A DNA stretch of 64,000 nt from Nemophila menziesii. Taxonomy: Eukaryota; Streptophyta; Magnoliopsida; Boraginales; Hydrophyllaceae. Location of the stretch: contig JARWIR010000001.1 in assembly GCA_029959085.1 (NCBI GenBank), positions 66,898,899 to 66,962,898 on the forward strand, written 5' to 3'. Positions 1 to 10,413 of the stretch are shown piece by piece. The notes below the pieces were generated by a model. The model was not told the origin of the DNA. It saw nothing but the letters and a program-made list of their open reading frames with translations, and ran no database searches. Position numbers and translations under genes: made by a program. Every line of letters starts with the position of its first letter. Within the stretch, counting starts at the first letter, position 1.

Positions 1-591
1 CTTTCTTTAGCAATGATTTTCACTCTAATGTACTTGCTTCAATGTGGGTTAACTTCCTTACTATCTCTACCTCATTTTCTTTTGGTTTTGTTGTTGTTTT
101 ATTTCCATTTTCTTGTTTAATTACACATGCATTGAGGTTTTAGTGGTTTTCAAGATTAAGAATTGAAAATCTCATACTTATAAATTGTTTAACTTTCCAA
201 AATTTGGCTTCTTATTCACATGCAAAAGAAAATATAAAATGATCGATGGCCTAACTTTCAACTCTTCTTATCCATAATTTTGGCTTCTTTTTCCTATGAT
301 TTTATTTGTCTTTTTGTTAAAATGTTAAGAGGATTTTGTTGTTGATAAAATGATCGATGGCATAACTTTCAATTCCTCTTATCCAATCTTTCGGTAAATC
401 AAATTCGGTGGATCTCAAATTTATTTTCTATTCTCTATAAATTTCTCTTATTCTCTCTAGAAGCATAAACAGAGAAAAACAAAAACTTCGTCTTCTTTAA
501 TCAAATTAACTAAAAAAAATTAAATTCTTCTCTCCTTTCAATTTGATGATCCTTACTTGCTTTTTCATTTACTTCATCTACTTCCTCTTTC
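1..591. other. Gene-free AT-rich stretch before LINE 1
   Basis: No coding region, RNA gene or element end is recognised. A roughly 42-bp imperfect direct repeat is visible (about 234-276 and 344-386, both containing gatcgatggc followed by taactttcaa), 110 bp apart. It may be host intergenic DNA or the decayed 5' untranslated region of the LINE that follows; no target-site duplication was found to decide. Confidence 0.4.
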
Positions 592-1491
592 TTGTCTGTT
601 CTTAAACTTCATCCCGGTAGTTGTATATATGGATATTTGTTCCTTATTTCACACATGAAATGGAAGATAAAGGTGTTTTTCTTCACTTGTAAATTTGTTA
701 ACCCATCTATTAGCGAGGAGATAACTAATATAATGGTGTGGAATTGTCAAGGGGCTAGGGCACCCTTGACAAGGAGTTCATTTAAGTTCCTTGTTAAGAA
801 GAATAATATCTCTTTTGCTTGTCTGCTGGAAAGTCGTTTGAGAAGGAAAGATCTTAAATCTTTCTCTCATTTTAAGTCTTTCAATAACAGTCATGTAGTT
901 GACCCCGGAGGAAGAGCATTTAGGTCCAGGGGTTTATTGCTTTTGTGGAAGAATTATGTGTCTGTTTATATAAGATTTTCTTGTTCAAATTATATAATGC
1001 TGGATATTAATGAATCGAATCATATGTCTTGGGTTTTGTTTTGTGTTCATGCTCCAAATAATGAAGAGGATATAATTAAATTGTGGCATAATCTTAGTAG
1101 AAAGATTGATCAGCTAGATAAGCCGTTTATTCTTATTGGAGATTTCAATGATATCTCTAAGTTCTCAGAGAATAAAGGGAAGAAACAACCTAATATTAAT
1201 AGAATTCTCAAATTTAATGATTTTATTAACTCTAATCATTTGGTGGATTTACCGAATAAAGGGTGTAAATATACTTGGGATAATCATTGTAAGAACGAGG
1301 AGAATATTAAGCAAATACTTGATAGGGCCTTAGCAAGTATGGATTGGTGTGCGTCATTTCCTAATGCTATTGTTAAAGTACCTTCAGCTATTGGGTCCGA
1401 TCCTAAAAATAGTAATTATGTGAAATATTTTATATTTGAATCTAGATGGTTAGAGCACACTCAATGTAAAGATATTATTAGAGATAGCTAG
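592..1491 (+). pseudogene. LINE 1 endonuclease domain
   Basis: This is an exonuclease-endonuclease-phosphatase (APE-like) domain that would nick target DNA for target-primed reverse transcription. Visible landmarks are WNCQGAR near residue 50, the LLESRL glutamate motif near residue 80, and GDFNDIS near residue 184. The C-terminal signature, normally GSDHSP, reads GSDPKN here, so the expected catalytic histidine is missing. The first about 45 residues do not look like the family and the true start is uncertain. The ORF ends at a TAG (1489-1491), after which the same frame continues with recognisable LINE linker sequence. Confidence 0.8.
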
Positions 1492-1763
1492 AATGGGAAT
1501 GGTCAGGGAAATAGTATTGTACAATTTTGTGATAAGAGAGATGCAACTTGTCTTGCTTTGGAAGGATGGAGTAAGGAAACTTTCTTTAATAATCGAAGGA
1601 GAATTGAGAAATTACATAAAAAACTTATTTATCTTAATAATAGTGAATATACTATGGAAAAACAAGAAAGAGAAGTTAATATTAAAAGAGAAATTGAATA
1701 ATTATGGAGAATGGAGGAAGTTTTCTGGGAAGATAAAGCAAGAGATCTTTTTATTAAAAAGGG

Positions 1764-3153
1764 GATAAGAATTCGAGATACTTTTTCGCTAAAACTCTTT
1801 GTAGAAGGAATATTAACAGAATCTGTAATATTATGAATGATAAAGGAGAATGGACTGATAATCCTAAGGAAATCAATCAAGTTATCAATTCATATTATCA
1901 AGAATTATTCAAATAAAATCCGACATTTGATGATAATAATATTACGCATTTCATACCGTCAAAGGTCACCTTTTCAATGAATGAAGAACTCACAGTGGCA
2001 CCAACAATGGATAAAGTTACTAAGGCGGTGTTTGATATGTCTGGGTCTAAAGCTCCAGGACCAGATGGTCTGCCAGGGAAATTTTATCACGAATTTTGGA
2101 AAATTATAAAAGATGATATTTTTAGTGTGGTAAAAGATTTTTTTTGAATCTAATATGGATCTTAAAAATATCAATGACTCGGTGATTACGCTCATACCTA
2201 AAGGTAATAAACAGGAATCGGTTAAGGATTATAGACCTATATCTTGTGCTAATTTTTGCTATAAGATTATCGCGAAGATGTTGGCGCTTAGATTACAGAA
2301 ATTTATGGATGAGATTATATCGTCAACACAAGCAGCCTTCATTGAAGGTAGAAACATTCAAGATAATATTCTTATTGCACAAGAAGTATCGTATTTTCTT
2401 AATAATAAAAGGCGTACTAAGAAGAATTGTGATGCTGTCAAACTGGATATGGAAAAAGCGTATGACCAAGTTAATTGGGGTTTTTTGGTCAAAACCCTTT
2501 ATGCTTTGGGATTTTGCGAAAAGTGGATCAATTGGGTTATGAACTGCATTTCATCGGTATCTTTTCAAGTCAAGGTTAATGGTCAAAGGTTAAAAAAATT
2601 TAATCCGACGCAAGGTTTGAGACAAGGAGATCCCTTGTCTCCTCTTTTGTTCTCTTTACTTACAGAAAGTTTGATCAGCCTTATAAACTTTCATTGTCGA
2701 GAAGTATCGATTAAAGGTATTTCTATCACAAGAAAATGCCCCATTCTTACTCATCTCTTATTTGCTGATGATGCTCTATTCTTTATCAATATTAATAAGA
2801 AAGAGATTGAGACGTTCCAAAAACTTTTGGCAGATTATTGTAATGCCTCTGGTCAACGTATTAACCTTGGGAAATCATCTATTCTCTTCAGTAAGAATAC
2901 ACCTTCCGATGTTTGAAATGACGTCTCGAAACAACTTAATATCAAAGCTACTAATGATCTTGGGAAGTATCTTGGCATACCATTAACCATCAAGAGAGCT
3001 AGGAGTCAAAACCTCAATTATATTAAAGACAGTCTCCTTTCTAAATCAGCTAGTTGGGTTGCGAATTTATTATCGGAAGGAGGAAAAGAAATCCTTATTA
3101 AGGCTGTTCTTCAAGCCATTCCGAATTATGCTATGTCTATCTTTGAATTTTAA
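1764..3153 (+). pseudogene. LINE 1 reverse transcriptase
   Basis: This is the non-LTR reverse transcriptase. The N-terminal part (1764-2145, third frame) contains the GDKNS motif and the SGSKAPGPDGLPGKFY block. After a frameshift in a T run (2138-2145) the frame beginning at 2155 carries VTLIPKG, YRPISCAN, AAFIEGRNIQDN, KLDMEKAYDQVNW, the GLRQGDPLSPLLF block and the catalytic FADDALFF motif. A TGA at 2914-2916 (probably a former tryptophan codon) and a TAA at 3151-3153 interrupt the thumb region. The active-site aspartates are still present, but no full-length product is possible. Confidence 0.88.
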
Positions 3154-4220
3154 AAAGTTTTGTGTAAAAAGTTGTCTCGCATAGTGGCTAATTTTTTGTG
3201 GGACTCTAATTCAAAGAAAAGGATACATTGGGTTGCTTGGAAAAAAATTGCTAGATCAAAAAAAATTGGAGGTTTGGGATTCAGAGATTTTTATAAGATG
3301 AATATGGTGTTGTCGGCGGCGCAAGCTTGGGGGATTATTAATAATCAGGACTCTTTCGCATCTAGGGTTCTTAAAGCGATATACTTTCCTGAAAGTAATA
3401 TTTGGGATGCTAAAATTTCAAAGAAAATATCGTGGAGTTGGGCAAGCATTTATAAAGGGATTCAGTTTTTAAAGAAACATTGTATATGGCAAATATGTAA
3501 TGGGTCAAAGGTTAATATATGGAATCATTGTTGGGTAAGTAAAGGAAGATATATTGATAATCCAAACTCATGCCCTATTAATATGGTCAGTGAACTACTT
3601 AATAGGTGTGGTGATAATTGGGGCGTCCACACTCTAAGAAAATGGCTTCCTGGATGTATGATAATATATGTCAAAATCCAATATTAAAGAGTAATGTTGA
3701 AGATAAAATTATTTGGCCATTCACCAAGAGTGGGGAGTATACGAAAATGTCAGGATATCATGTTATGGTGGATGATGAAATTGCAAACGAAGTACAATCT
3801 TCAAGGGATGGTGAAGACGTGAAATCAGAACTCTGGAATATTGTTTGGAAGTCTAATGTTCAAGCTAAAGTTAAAAATTTATGCTGGAGAGTATGCAATA
3901 ATGCAATTCCTACAAAAAATAATCTGGTTAAGAAAAGATGTTTGAATGAAGATACTATTGAATGGTGCGAATTAGAAGGCGAAAATGTTAACCATCTATT
4001 ACTTAGATGTCCGTTTAGTATGCAAGTTTGGGCTCGGTCACCGCTGCAAATTAAAGTGGATATTAATTGTAAAGATAATATTGCGGAATGGATCATTAAT
4101 ACGGTTAAAAATTATTCGAGTAATGGATGGGAGGAACGGAAGGTCATAGCTTATATATTATATTTAATGTGGAATATTTGGAAGGAAAGAATGAAGTGTT
4201 TTCATGAGAAAAAGAAATAG
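3154..4220 (+). pseudogene. LINE 1 zf-RVT region
   Basis: This is the connecting region between reverse transcriptase and RNase H. Typical plant LINE landmarks are FLWDSN, HWVAWKKIA, GGLGFRDF and AQAWGI (about 3195-3335). After a frameshift near 3650 come the zf-RVT features: W-N-I-V-W-K-S with LCWRVCNNAIPT, and the zinc-binding-like C-x2-E with VNHLLLRCPF. A stop at 4218-4220 separates it from the RNase H part. Function is inferred only from position in the family. Confidence 0.8.
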
Positions 4221-4319
4221 AGTATCGATGATATCTTTGCGCGAACTAAGGACTATATTGGGCGGCTATTCGAACAAGACAATCCCCGAGAAAAGATTTC
4301 GAAGAAGGATGAAGGATGT

Positions 4320-4823
4320 TTGAAGAAGGTTGAAGATAATCCGATGTGTAGTGATGATGCTGATCTGGTATGGATGTGTGACACATCTTTCAAGGATAGT
4401 AATAGATGTGCAGGGGTGGCGGCTGTTGGTGTGAACAGGAATGCTAATATTGATAGGAAAATACATGTTAAATGTAAGATGAAGCAGGTCATTGAAGGGG
4501 AAGCCTGGGCCATGCTATTGGCCATGAGATCGTCGGAGGATCTCTCTTGTCAGAGTGTTTCGTTCTACTCTGATAACCTTGAATTAGTTCAAGGAATTCA
4601 AAAATAGACCGAGTTACACTGGAGCCTTAAACCCATTCTTTCCGAGATAAAAAGATGGCTAGGTCGTTGTCCGAAGTGGAAAACATATCATGTTAATAGA
4701 TGCTACAACACTACGGCGGATGCACTTGCAAGATGCACTAGATTGAATAAGGATATATCTTGTTGGAAGAATTTCTCTTTAGTTGATTCTGATGTTTATT
4801 TGAATATGTTGTGTAATACTTAA
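4320..4823 (+). pseudogene. LINE 1 RNase H domain
   Basis: This plant LINE-type RNase H (RVT_3 family) would remove the RNA strand during reverse transcription. It starts with a DTSFKDS-like segment, where DGSF is usual. Further landmarks are EGEAWAMLLAMR (catalytic glutamate region), FYSDNLELVQGI (catalytic aspartate) and, after an in-frame TAG at 4605-4607, the C-terminal CYNTTADALAR block. The final stop is TAA at 4821-4823, about 20 bp before the A-rich tail. Confidence 0.82.
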
Positions 4824-4849
4824 CGTTTATTTTCCATTGACAAAAAAAA

Positions 4850-5590
4850 GACTCTCATATATATACAAACACACCACACAATACAACACTATTGCTTCAA
4901 ACTCTGTAGCTAGAAACACTTTACAGTAGTAGCTAGAGACATCAAAAGTTGTTTTTTTTAGAGACAGTAAAGTTACTAATAGGATGTTATTTGTGATCTT
5001 TATTTTATTTTTAAATATTAATTATATACAAAATGAACTATTGATCTTTTTTATCAATAATAACTAAATACTTTAATTTTTGACTAAAAAAAATTAAATA
5101 CTTTAATTAAGGTGATACAAATCATTTACCTAAAATAAAACTAAATTAAAGAGACGGTAGCCCAAGGATACAAATATCCTAATCCATTAAACTTACTACT
5201 TTAGGAGTGTTTCTTTTTAAACAATCTTTAAAGTGCTTCTAGAATTTTAAAAGTGTTCTTAAAAACTTTTAAAAGAAATACTAAATATATGCTTTCTTAC
5301 AAAAGCACATAAGTTGGTTTTAATTTTCAAAATCTTTATTTTAAAAATTTTCAAAGATTTTAATTTTATACTAAAATATTTTTTTACTCCAAAATAATCA
5401 TTTCCAAACGGACCACGAGTAAAGAAAAACTCTACAATTTACTTATTTTGCAGGAGATAAAAATAAGACAGACTAATTAATAGCATTTCTAAAATCCATG
5501 CGCATAAAACAATAATCATCCAAATATCCAACTTAAAACAATACAAAACTTTGATAAACAAAATAACATATTGTGGGACCGAGATAAAAA
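4850..5590. repeat. Duplicated SPX-MFS 3' flank, copy A (segment X)
   Basis: The sequence aligns, with indels, to 17786-18190, the 3' flank of the SPX-MFS gene. Shared blocks include ctctcatatatata, cacaatacaa, aaagttactaat, aggatgttatttgt, atcatttacctaaaat, acttattttgcag and aaaactttgataaacaa. Near 5565-5585 the 21 bases of the phrase around tattgtgggaccgag also match coding exon 7 of that gene (19393-19413). The copy is therefore a decayed, internally deleted duplicate reaching into the gene. It lacks any coding potential. Confidence 0.7.
5200..5415 (+). mobile_element. MITE inserted in duplicate copy A
   Basis: The approximately 215-bp AT-rich insertion begins at gagtgtttctttttaaac and ends at tttccaaacggacc. 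It is absent from the paralogous position in copy B (about 18037-18045), which serves as an empty site. A second, reverse-oriented relative lies at 23890-24080. There is no ORF. The ends resemble the nearly palindromic ends of small non-autonomous DNA transposons; exact ends and target duplication could not be fixed. Confidence 0.6.
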
Positions 5591-6059
5591 ATTCGTAGAC
5601 ATAGATTTTAATTTTCCATGTCTAAAAATATAATTTTTTATTTTTCTAATTTTTTAAGAATTAGTTATGATTTTTTTTTAAAATAACGGAGATGTACGTG
5701 TGGTTGAATTAGATGATGGTGATTGACGGCGACGAAAGTGAAGAAAGTGACAAAACTAGTTGACGGTGGTTGTAGGTGAAGGTGGTGGTGGTCGGCGGAG
5801 AATAATGGAAGTGGTAGTGGTTGGTGGAGAATGCATAAGGTGGTGATGATAGTCGATGGTAAATGCTGAGATGGTGATAGTGAATAAATTTTAAAAATAA
5901 TAATAAAATAAAATAAATACTATATTGTGAATATTATATAATAATAAAAAAATTTAGATTCACATTAAAGATAATTGTGGTATAAAATTAACTTTTTATA
6001 GTAAATTGAAAATATTTTTTTAATTTGTAAGTAAATAGAAAGTAAAAACCTCTTTCCTA

Positions 6060-6534
6060 CTAATCAAAATAGAAAAGTATAAATTTATTATTAGATAAAC
6101 ATTATCCTTGATTATTATTGATTTATAATTATTTTATACATGTTAGATGATAACTTAAATATTGATTACACTATTTTTATATATAACCATTTGAAAAAAT
6201 GTTACATAGATAAAAAAAACATAAAATTCTATAATTTAATACTATTTTAGTATTAATTTTAAGTAAACTGTAGATTTAAAATATATATTTGTATTGACTG
6301 GTCATATAAAATTTATATTATTTGTATATATAGTGTTACTAGTTAATAATACATAATTAAAAAATATAAAATTTTATAGTTTTATATTAGTTTTATATAA
6401 GTTTTAAGTAAATTATTGATTTAAAATAAATATGTTTATTAATTTAACTGGTCGTATAAAATTTATATTAGATATATATAGTTATACTAGAAAATAAAAC
6501 ATAGTTAAAACATATAAAAGTATATAATTTAATA
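6060..6534. repeat. Duplicated flank, copy A (segment Y)
   Basis: The segment aligns at roughly 90% by eye to 17005-17475, for example gatgataacttaaatattg, actggtcatataaaattta and tatactagaaaataaaaca. It ends abruptly at 6534, where the MULE terminal sequence begins, while copy B continues. No coding content. The 5591-6059 stretch between segments X and Y holds a GGT/GGTGG-rich patch (about 5700-5880) and nothing recognisable as a gene. Confidence 0.75.
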
Positions 6535-6954
6535 TAGAGTAAATAGCTTTTTTGCCCCCTGAGTATTGACCTGATTGACAGGTTGCCCCCTAATCTTTAA
6601 AATGCGACTGTTTACCCCCTAATTTTTGCTTTTGTGACTCGTTGCCCCCTACTAACGTTTTCCGTCCATTTTTACTGTTAAGTCTGACGTGGCTTTTCCA
6701 TGTCACCTTTTTTTTTATTTAATTTTTACCCGTAATTACCCACTTAATTAAATTAACCTCGCTTTTTTAAAAGGGCAAGATGGGTATTTCCTTAATGCCT
6801 ACCCAATATATACCTAAAAACAAAACAAATTAATTAATTAAAATCAAAATCAAAAGAAGAAGACGGGTTCGGTTTGGGGAAGAACACGAAGAACACGAAA
6901 ACCCTAATTTTCTTCAAAAATTCGTCGCGAATCCTCCCAATATCTTCAAGGTTG

Positions 6955-7570
6955 ATGTCGATGTCTCCCCTTCAAGCCGATAGTGTTGGGTCTTCTTGCT
7001 CTAGCTCTCGAGTCCCTTATTGCAGATGCAAGAAATTAGCCAAACTTCACACATCTTGGACAGATGCGAAACTTGGTAGGAGCTTTACAGGTGTATGTAT
7101 TGGGGATGTTCCATGGATTGCAATTTCTTCATGTGGTTGGATGAGCCAATGGGGGAAGTGCTAGTTTGATAATTCGAGGGCTACTGTATAAAGATACCAA
7201 TCACTGTCTTGAACTCGATGCAATGGAGACGAAGATGAATTTGTTGGCGTCTGATTTCAATGAAATGATGCAGTTAGAGAAAAAAGCTTGTGAAGCCTTG
7301 AAGCTTGAGTCTGCAAAAGTCATTGAATTGAACACACAGTTGACTTCGATGGCTAAGGATTTGGTTGAATTGCAAGAAAAAGAACAAGTTGCCTAAAAAG
7401 ATTTGAAATTTGAGCGTATGAAAGTAAATGTGTTAGAGGACGAGATGCAACGTCTTAACATATAGATGACCACTGTAACTCGGGAAAACAAGATTCTGAA
7501 ATGGAGCTGCTTTATGATTATATTCTTCTTCCTCTCCATTTTGTCTGGTTTTGGTCATTCCATGTATTAG
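6955..7570 (+). pseudogene. GRF-type zinc-finger protein of the MULE
   Basis: Small plant proteins with an N-terminal GRF zinc finger, a coiled coil and a C-terminal hydrophobic anchor often accompany MULEs. Here a Ser-rich start (ATG at 6955) leads into YCRCKKLAKLHTSWTDAKLG, then after a frameshift near 7090 the finger resumes in another frame as CNFFMWLDEPMG. A Leu/Lys/Glu-rich coiled-coil segment follows (7220-7390), then in-frame stops at about 7394 and 7462, then the hydrophobic tail FMIIFFFLSILSGFG before TAG at 7568-7570. Frameshift plus stops make it non-functional. Its role in transposition is not established. Confidence 0.65.
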
Positions 7571-8815
7571 AATGCAGTTGTTAGATGTAGCAGGTTGTTG
7601 AAGTTGTATTTTGGTGTAGTGTGTTAGTTTTATCATGTTGTTGAAGTTCTAATTTGGTGTACTATGTTAGTTTTAAAAACTTTTTTTGTACTTGACTATG
7701 TTGGTTTAACTTGAATTGGAAGATGAAGATGTTTTGCTGTTTGTTTAATTTGTGTTTTACTGTGCAATGTATAAAGTATAAATAAAAGTACATAATGGAC
7801 AATAGAATCTAGTGCAATCTGATGAAAGTAGATAAAGATAACAAGATAGTGCTGGCATTACATAGACCATAGCAAAAAATAAATATTCAAATCCAGTTGT
7901 GCACTAATATACAAAATACCACAGCCTTTATGTCCCAGCATTAAAGGCCTAACCAACAAAAAAACCCTACTTAAATACCACCTCCACCACATACTAGAAG
8001 TATTTAACACTTACAACCTTAATAGTTCAAGATCTACAATACACAAAACAAAGTCATAAAACACAGAATCATAAAAAACACAAATCATGAAGAAGTTTCT
8101 ATATTCTCTGCAGAATTCGATCTTTAGCTTCTTTCCTAGGTTTTACTGATGAACTGGTTGCTGCTTTTCTCAAACGAAGTGCTTCTACAAATGTTACATA
8201 TTTTGGATTACCCAACCTCATTACCACCCCTTGTTTATGCTGGATTAAGAGCCTCTATTTCTCTGGTTCGCTTTTGTTTTCTTCCTGGTAGCAAGATAAA
8301 GAAGAAGTTACACAATCTGCAGTATGTAATGGCCTCAAAAACTAACAACTGACTAGCCTCAGGTAAGGGCCTTTTTGAACCTGCTTGTACTGGTGGTTTA
8401 TCATATTTAAACTTCACCTAAATGTTAAACAAATAAAAGCATTTAGTAATGGTATCTGCAGATGGCCATTTTGTCAAAAGTTTGTAGATTCAGGGGGTGA
8501 TTAGTCACTTAAATAAATTTCTAAGGGGTAGTTAGTCATAATTAAATGTATTTACCCCTGGGATACCCCTTAATGAAATCTTCTTTTTTTTGCAAAGGGG
8601 GGGCTTTCTTCTGTGTTTTTATGTGCTAATCTGCTCACTTATTTTCTCAGTTACATTGGTTTGTGCTGCCTTATCTACTTTAGCAGTTTTTTCCTATGCT
8701 TTTTCCAACAGTTCTATCAACTTTTCAATCTTCACCTTCTGCACTCAAAAGATAATATACCCCAGAACATTACACCAATGCAAATAATATTTTCTTTTTG
8801 AACAACATAGATTGG

Positions 8816-9045
8816 TAATAGTACTAACCTTTAATATTGATTTAGGAGGAAGAGTAGTATTTTGTTTTTGCTTCCCTGAGTCACCAACCTGTATTCAAAA
8901 TACACACAATACATAATTATAAAATTACAATAATGTAAAGAATATTTTCTTTTTTAATAGTACTAACCTCTAATATTGATTCTGGAGGAAGAGAAGTATT
9001 TCCTTTTTGTGTCCCTAAGTCATCATCTTGTATTCAAAATACACA
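8816..9045 (-). repeat. Tandemly duplicated exon in MULE transposase gene
   Basis: Two units about 139 bp apart (anchor gtactaacct at 8821 and 8960) each contain a short minus-strand open segment ending in SILK or SILE, directly followed by a gttagt donor. The encoded peptides are clearly related (NTTLPPKSILK and NTSLPPESILE). The duplicated piece includes flanking intron sequence, so it is an exon-level duplication. Confidence 0.55.
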
Positions 9046-9200
9046 AAAGACATAATTATAAAATGAATACATATATACACATGTATAGCCATATGCTTAC
9101 TAATGATATAGGCATTGTGCTTGAACTTCCTGAAACTGTCTTTAATCCTTGATCCTTAAGTCTATTGCTTTGCCGTGTTGGTTTTTCCATTGTCTGTTCT

Positions 9201-9452
9201 GGTATACGCATCTTTGGTTTGGAAATAGTGGGTGATTTAACAACTGGCTCATTTAATTTCTGTCCTGGTATGCGCATCGTCGGTTTCGAAACAATGGGTG
9301 TTTTAGCAACTGGCTCATTTACTTTCTTTTCAGGTATACGCATCTTTAGTTTAGAAAAAGTGGGTGTTTTACCAACTGGGGCATTTAATTTCTTGTCAGG
9401 TATACGCTTTTTTGGTTTGGAATTAGTGGGTTTTTTAACAACTGGACTTTTT
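9201..9452 (-). repeat. 66-bp tandem repeat in transposase tail
   Basis: Nearly four copies of a 66-bp unit start at 9201, 9267, 9333 and 9399, each beginning ggtat(a/g)cgc on the plus strand. On the minus strand each encodes a 22-residue unit containing MRIPEKK..NEPV.KTP..SKP, basic and proline-rich. The number of copies probably varies between MULE copies. Confidence 0.85.
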
Positions 9453-10413
9453 TTTTAACAGAAATATTTTCAGGTTCAGTTGGAGTACATTGGGTGTTAG
9501 AAGGAGCAGATGGTTGCACTTCTAACTTATCAAACATTTTGTTAATCACCTCATCCGGAGTCTCATCCACAACTGCATTAGCACCAACACCCCTACCCTC
9601 ATCTACTCCATCTTCCCTCACCCCATTAGCACTAGCTTCCCTCACCTCATTAGCACCAGATTCACTCACCTCATTAGCACCAACTTCCTCTTTTTGAATA
9701 TCCTCTAATCTAGCTGTTTCATTTTCTGTAGCATTTAAAATTGCCTTACATGACCTTTTGTTATGCCCATCTCCTTTGCAAATCGCACATTTATGTGAAC
9801 TACCCCTTACTCCTAGCTTTTGAACAACCTCAGATGTGCGTTCTTTCCTCCACCTTTTAACTTGAACCTCATCTACCTCCTTAGTCGTAGCCTGTTTAGG
9901 TCTGCCAACCAACTTAAAGGCCACTGGAGGTTCTACACTTATAGGCCTTGTACTAGGCCACATCGAAGGTCCATTTATAGGATAAATCATGGGTGTATAA
10001 GCCTTCATATACGTTACTTTTTTGTAGCAATCATGAACATAGTTTTCTGGGTCTTTACCAATATACTGAATACTTGCTATCGCATGAAAGCAAGGTATCC
10101 CAGAAAGCTCCCACCTTCTGCAAGGACAACTTTCTGTATCCAAATCTACAGCATATGAATCTGTTCCAAGGTTCCTTACTTCAAATTTCATTTCACCACA
10201 AAACACTGCATGCCACTTTCCACTGTTCTTTTTACCTTTGTTCACCAACTGTCTGGTCTTAGGACATATATCACCTTCGTATTTTGACTCTTTTAGACTG
10301 AAGCCTTTTCAAAGTATACATCCTTAGACCCTCAAGTATGAGGATGATAGACTTGTCCCTGTGCAAAATGTCATTTAAAGTTAACTGTGTAGGCGGTAAG
10401 AAAACTTTATAGG

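Larger units (their letters stand above)
592..4849 (+). mobile_element. LINE 1: degenerate non-LTR retrotransposon
   Basis: The segment carries, in order, an APE-type endonuclease, a reverse transcriptase, the zf-RVT region and a plant-type RNase H, ending in an A-rich run at about 4841-4849. This is the architecture of plant L1-like LINEs whose second ORF ends in RNase H. The reading frame is broken many times: stops at 1489, 1699, about 1914, 2914, 3151 and 4605, and frameshifts near 1762, 2138-2145 (a T run) and 3650. It is therefore dead. No ORF1 (gag-like) is visible, so the copy is probably 5'-truncated. The 3' end abuts sequence that resembles the SPX-MFS 3' flank, so it lies at or in that duplication. 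Confidence 0.88.
6535..10413. mobile_element. MULE (Mutator-like element), 3' part lost
   Basis: The left end (6535-6700) is a TIR-like stretch with repeated gcccccta phrases (ttgccccctgag, ttgccccctaat, ttaccccctaat, ttgccccctact), a style common at MULE ends. It carries a plus-strand GRF zinc-finger gene and a minus-strand MuDR-type transposase, arranged convergently. The element is interrupted at 10414 by the LTR of Athila-like copy 1, and the N-terminal part of the transposase and the other TIR are not in the window. A second gccccct-like patch in reverse orientation (8485-8545) may be a stray TIR copy, so two adjacent elements cannot be excluded. Confidence 0.65.
8107..10413 (-). pseudogene. 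MuDR-type transposase, C-terminal portion
   Basis: The 10248-9385 ORF is the C-terminus of a MULE transposase. It shows the SWIM zinc finger CPCRRWELSGIPCFHA, the downstream YVHDCYKK block typical of plant MULEs, and a CCHC-like knuckle CAICKGDGHNKRSC. Upstream, 10271-10413 in another frame gives LRMYTLKRLQSKRVK, also typical, so a frameshift lies near 10265. Downstream the frame shifts at an A run (about 9450) into a tail of 22-residue repeats, and short exon-like segments with consensus splice signals continue to about 8107. The DDE catalytic core is missing because the Athila-like LTR at 10414 cuts the gene. Confidence 0.75.

Noticed and set aside
8149..8417. Overlapping 60-67 codon frames on both strands
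   Set aside because: The plus-strand frame is spurious; the minus-strand one may include a small transposase exon but is too uncertain to list separately.
9165..9697. Plus-strand frames with regular repeats
   Set aside because: They are the antisense of the transposase tail repeats.
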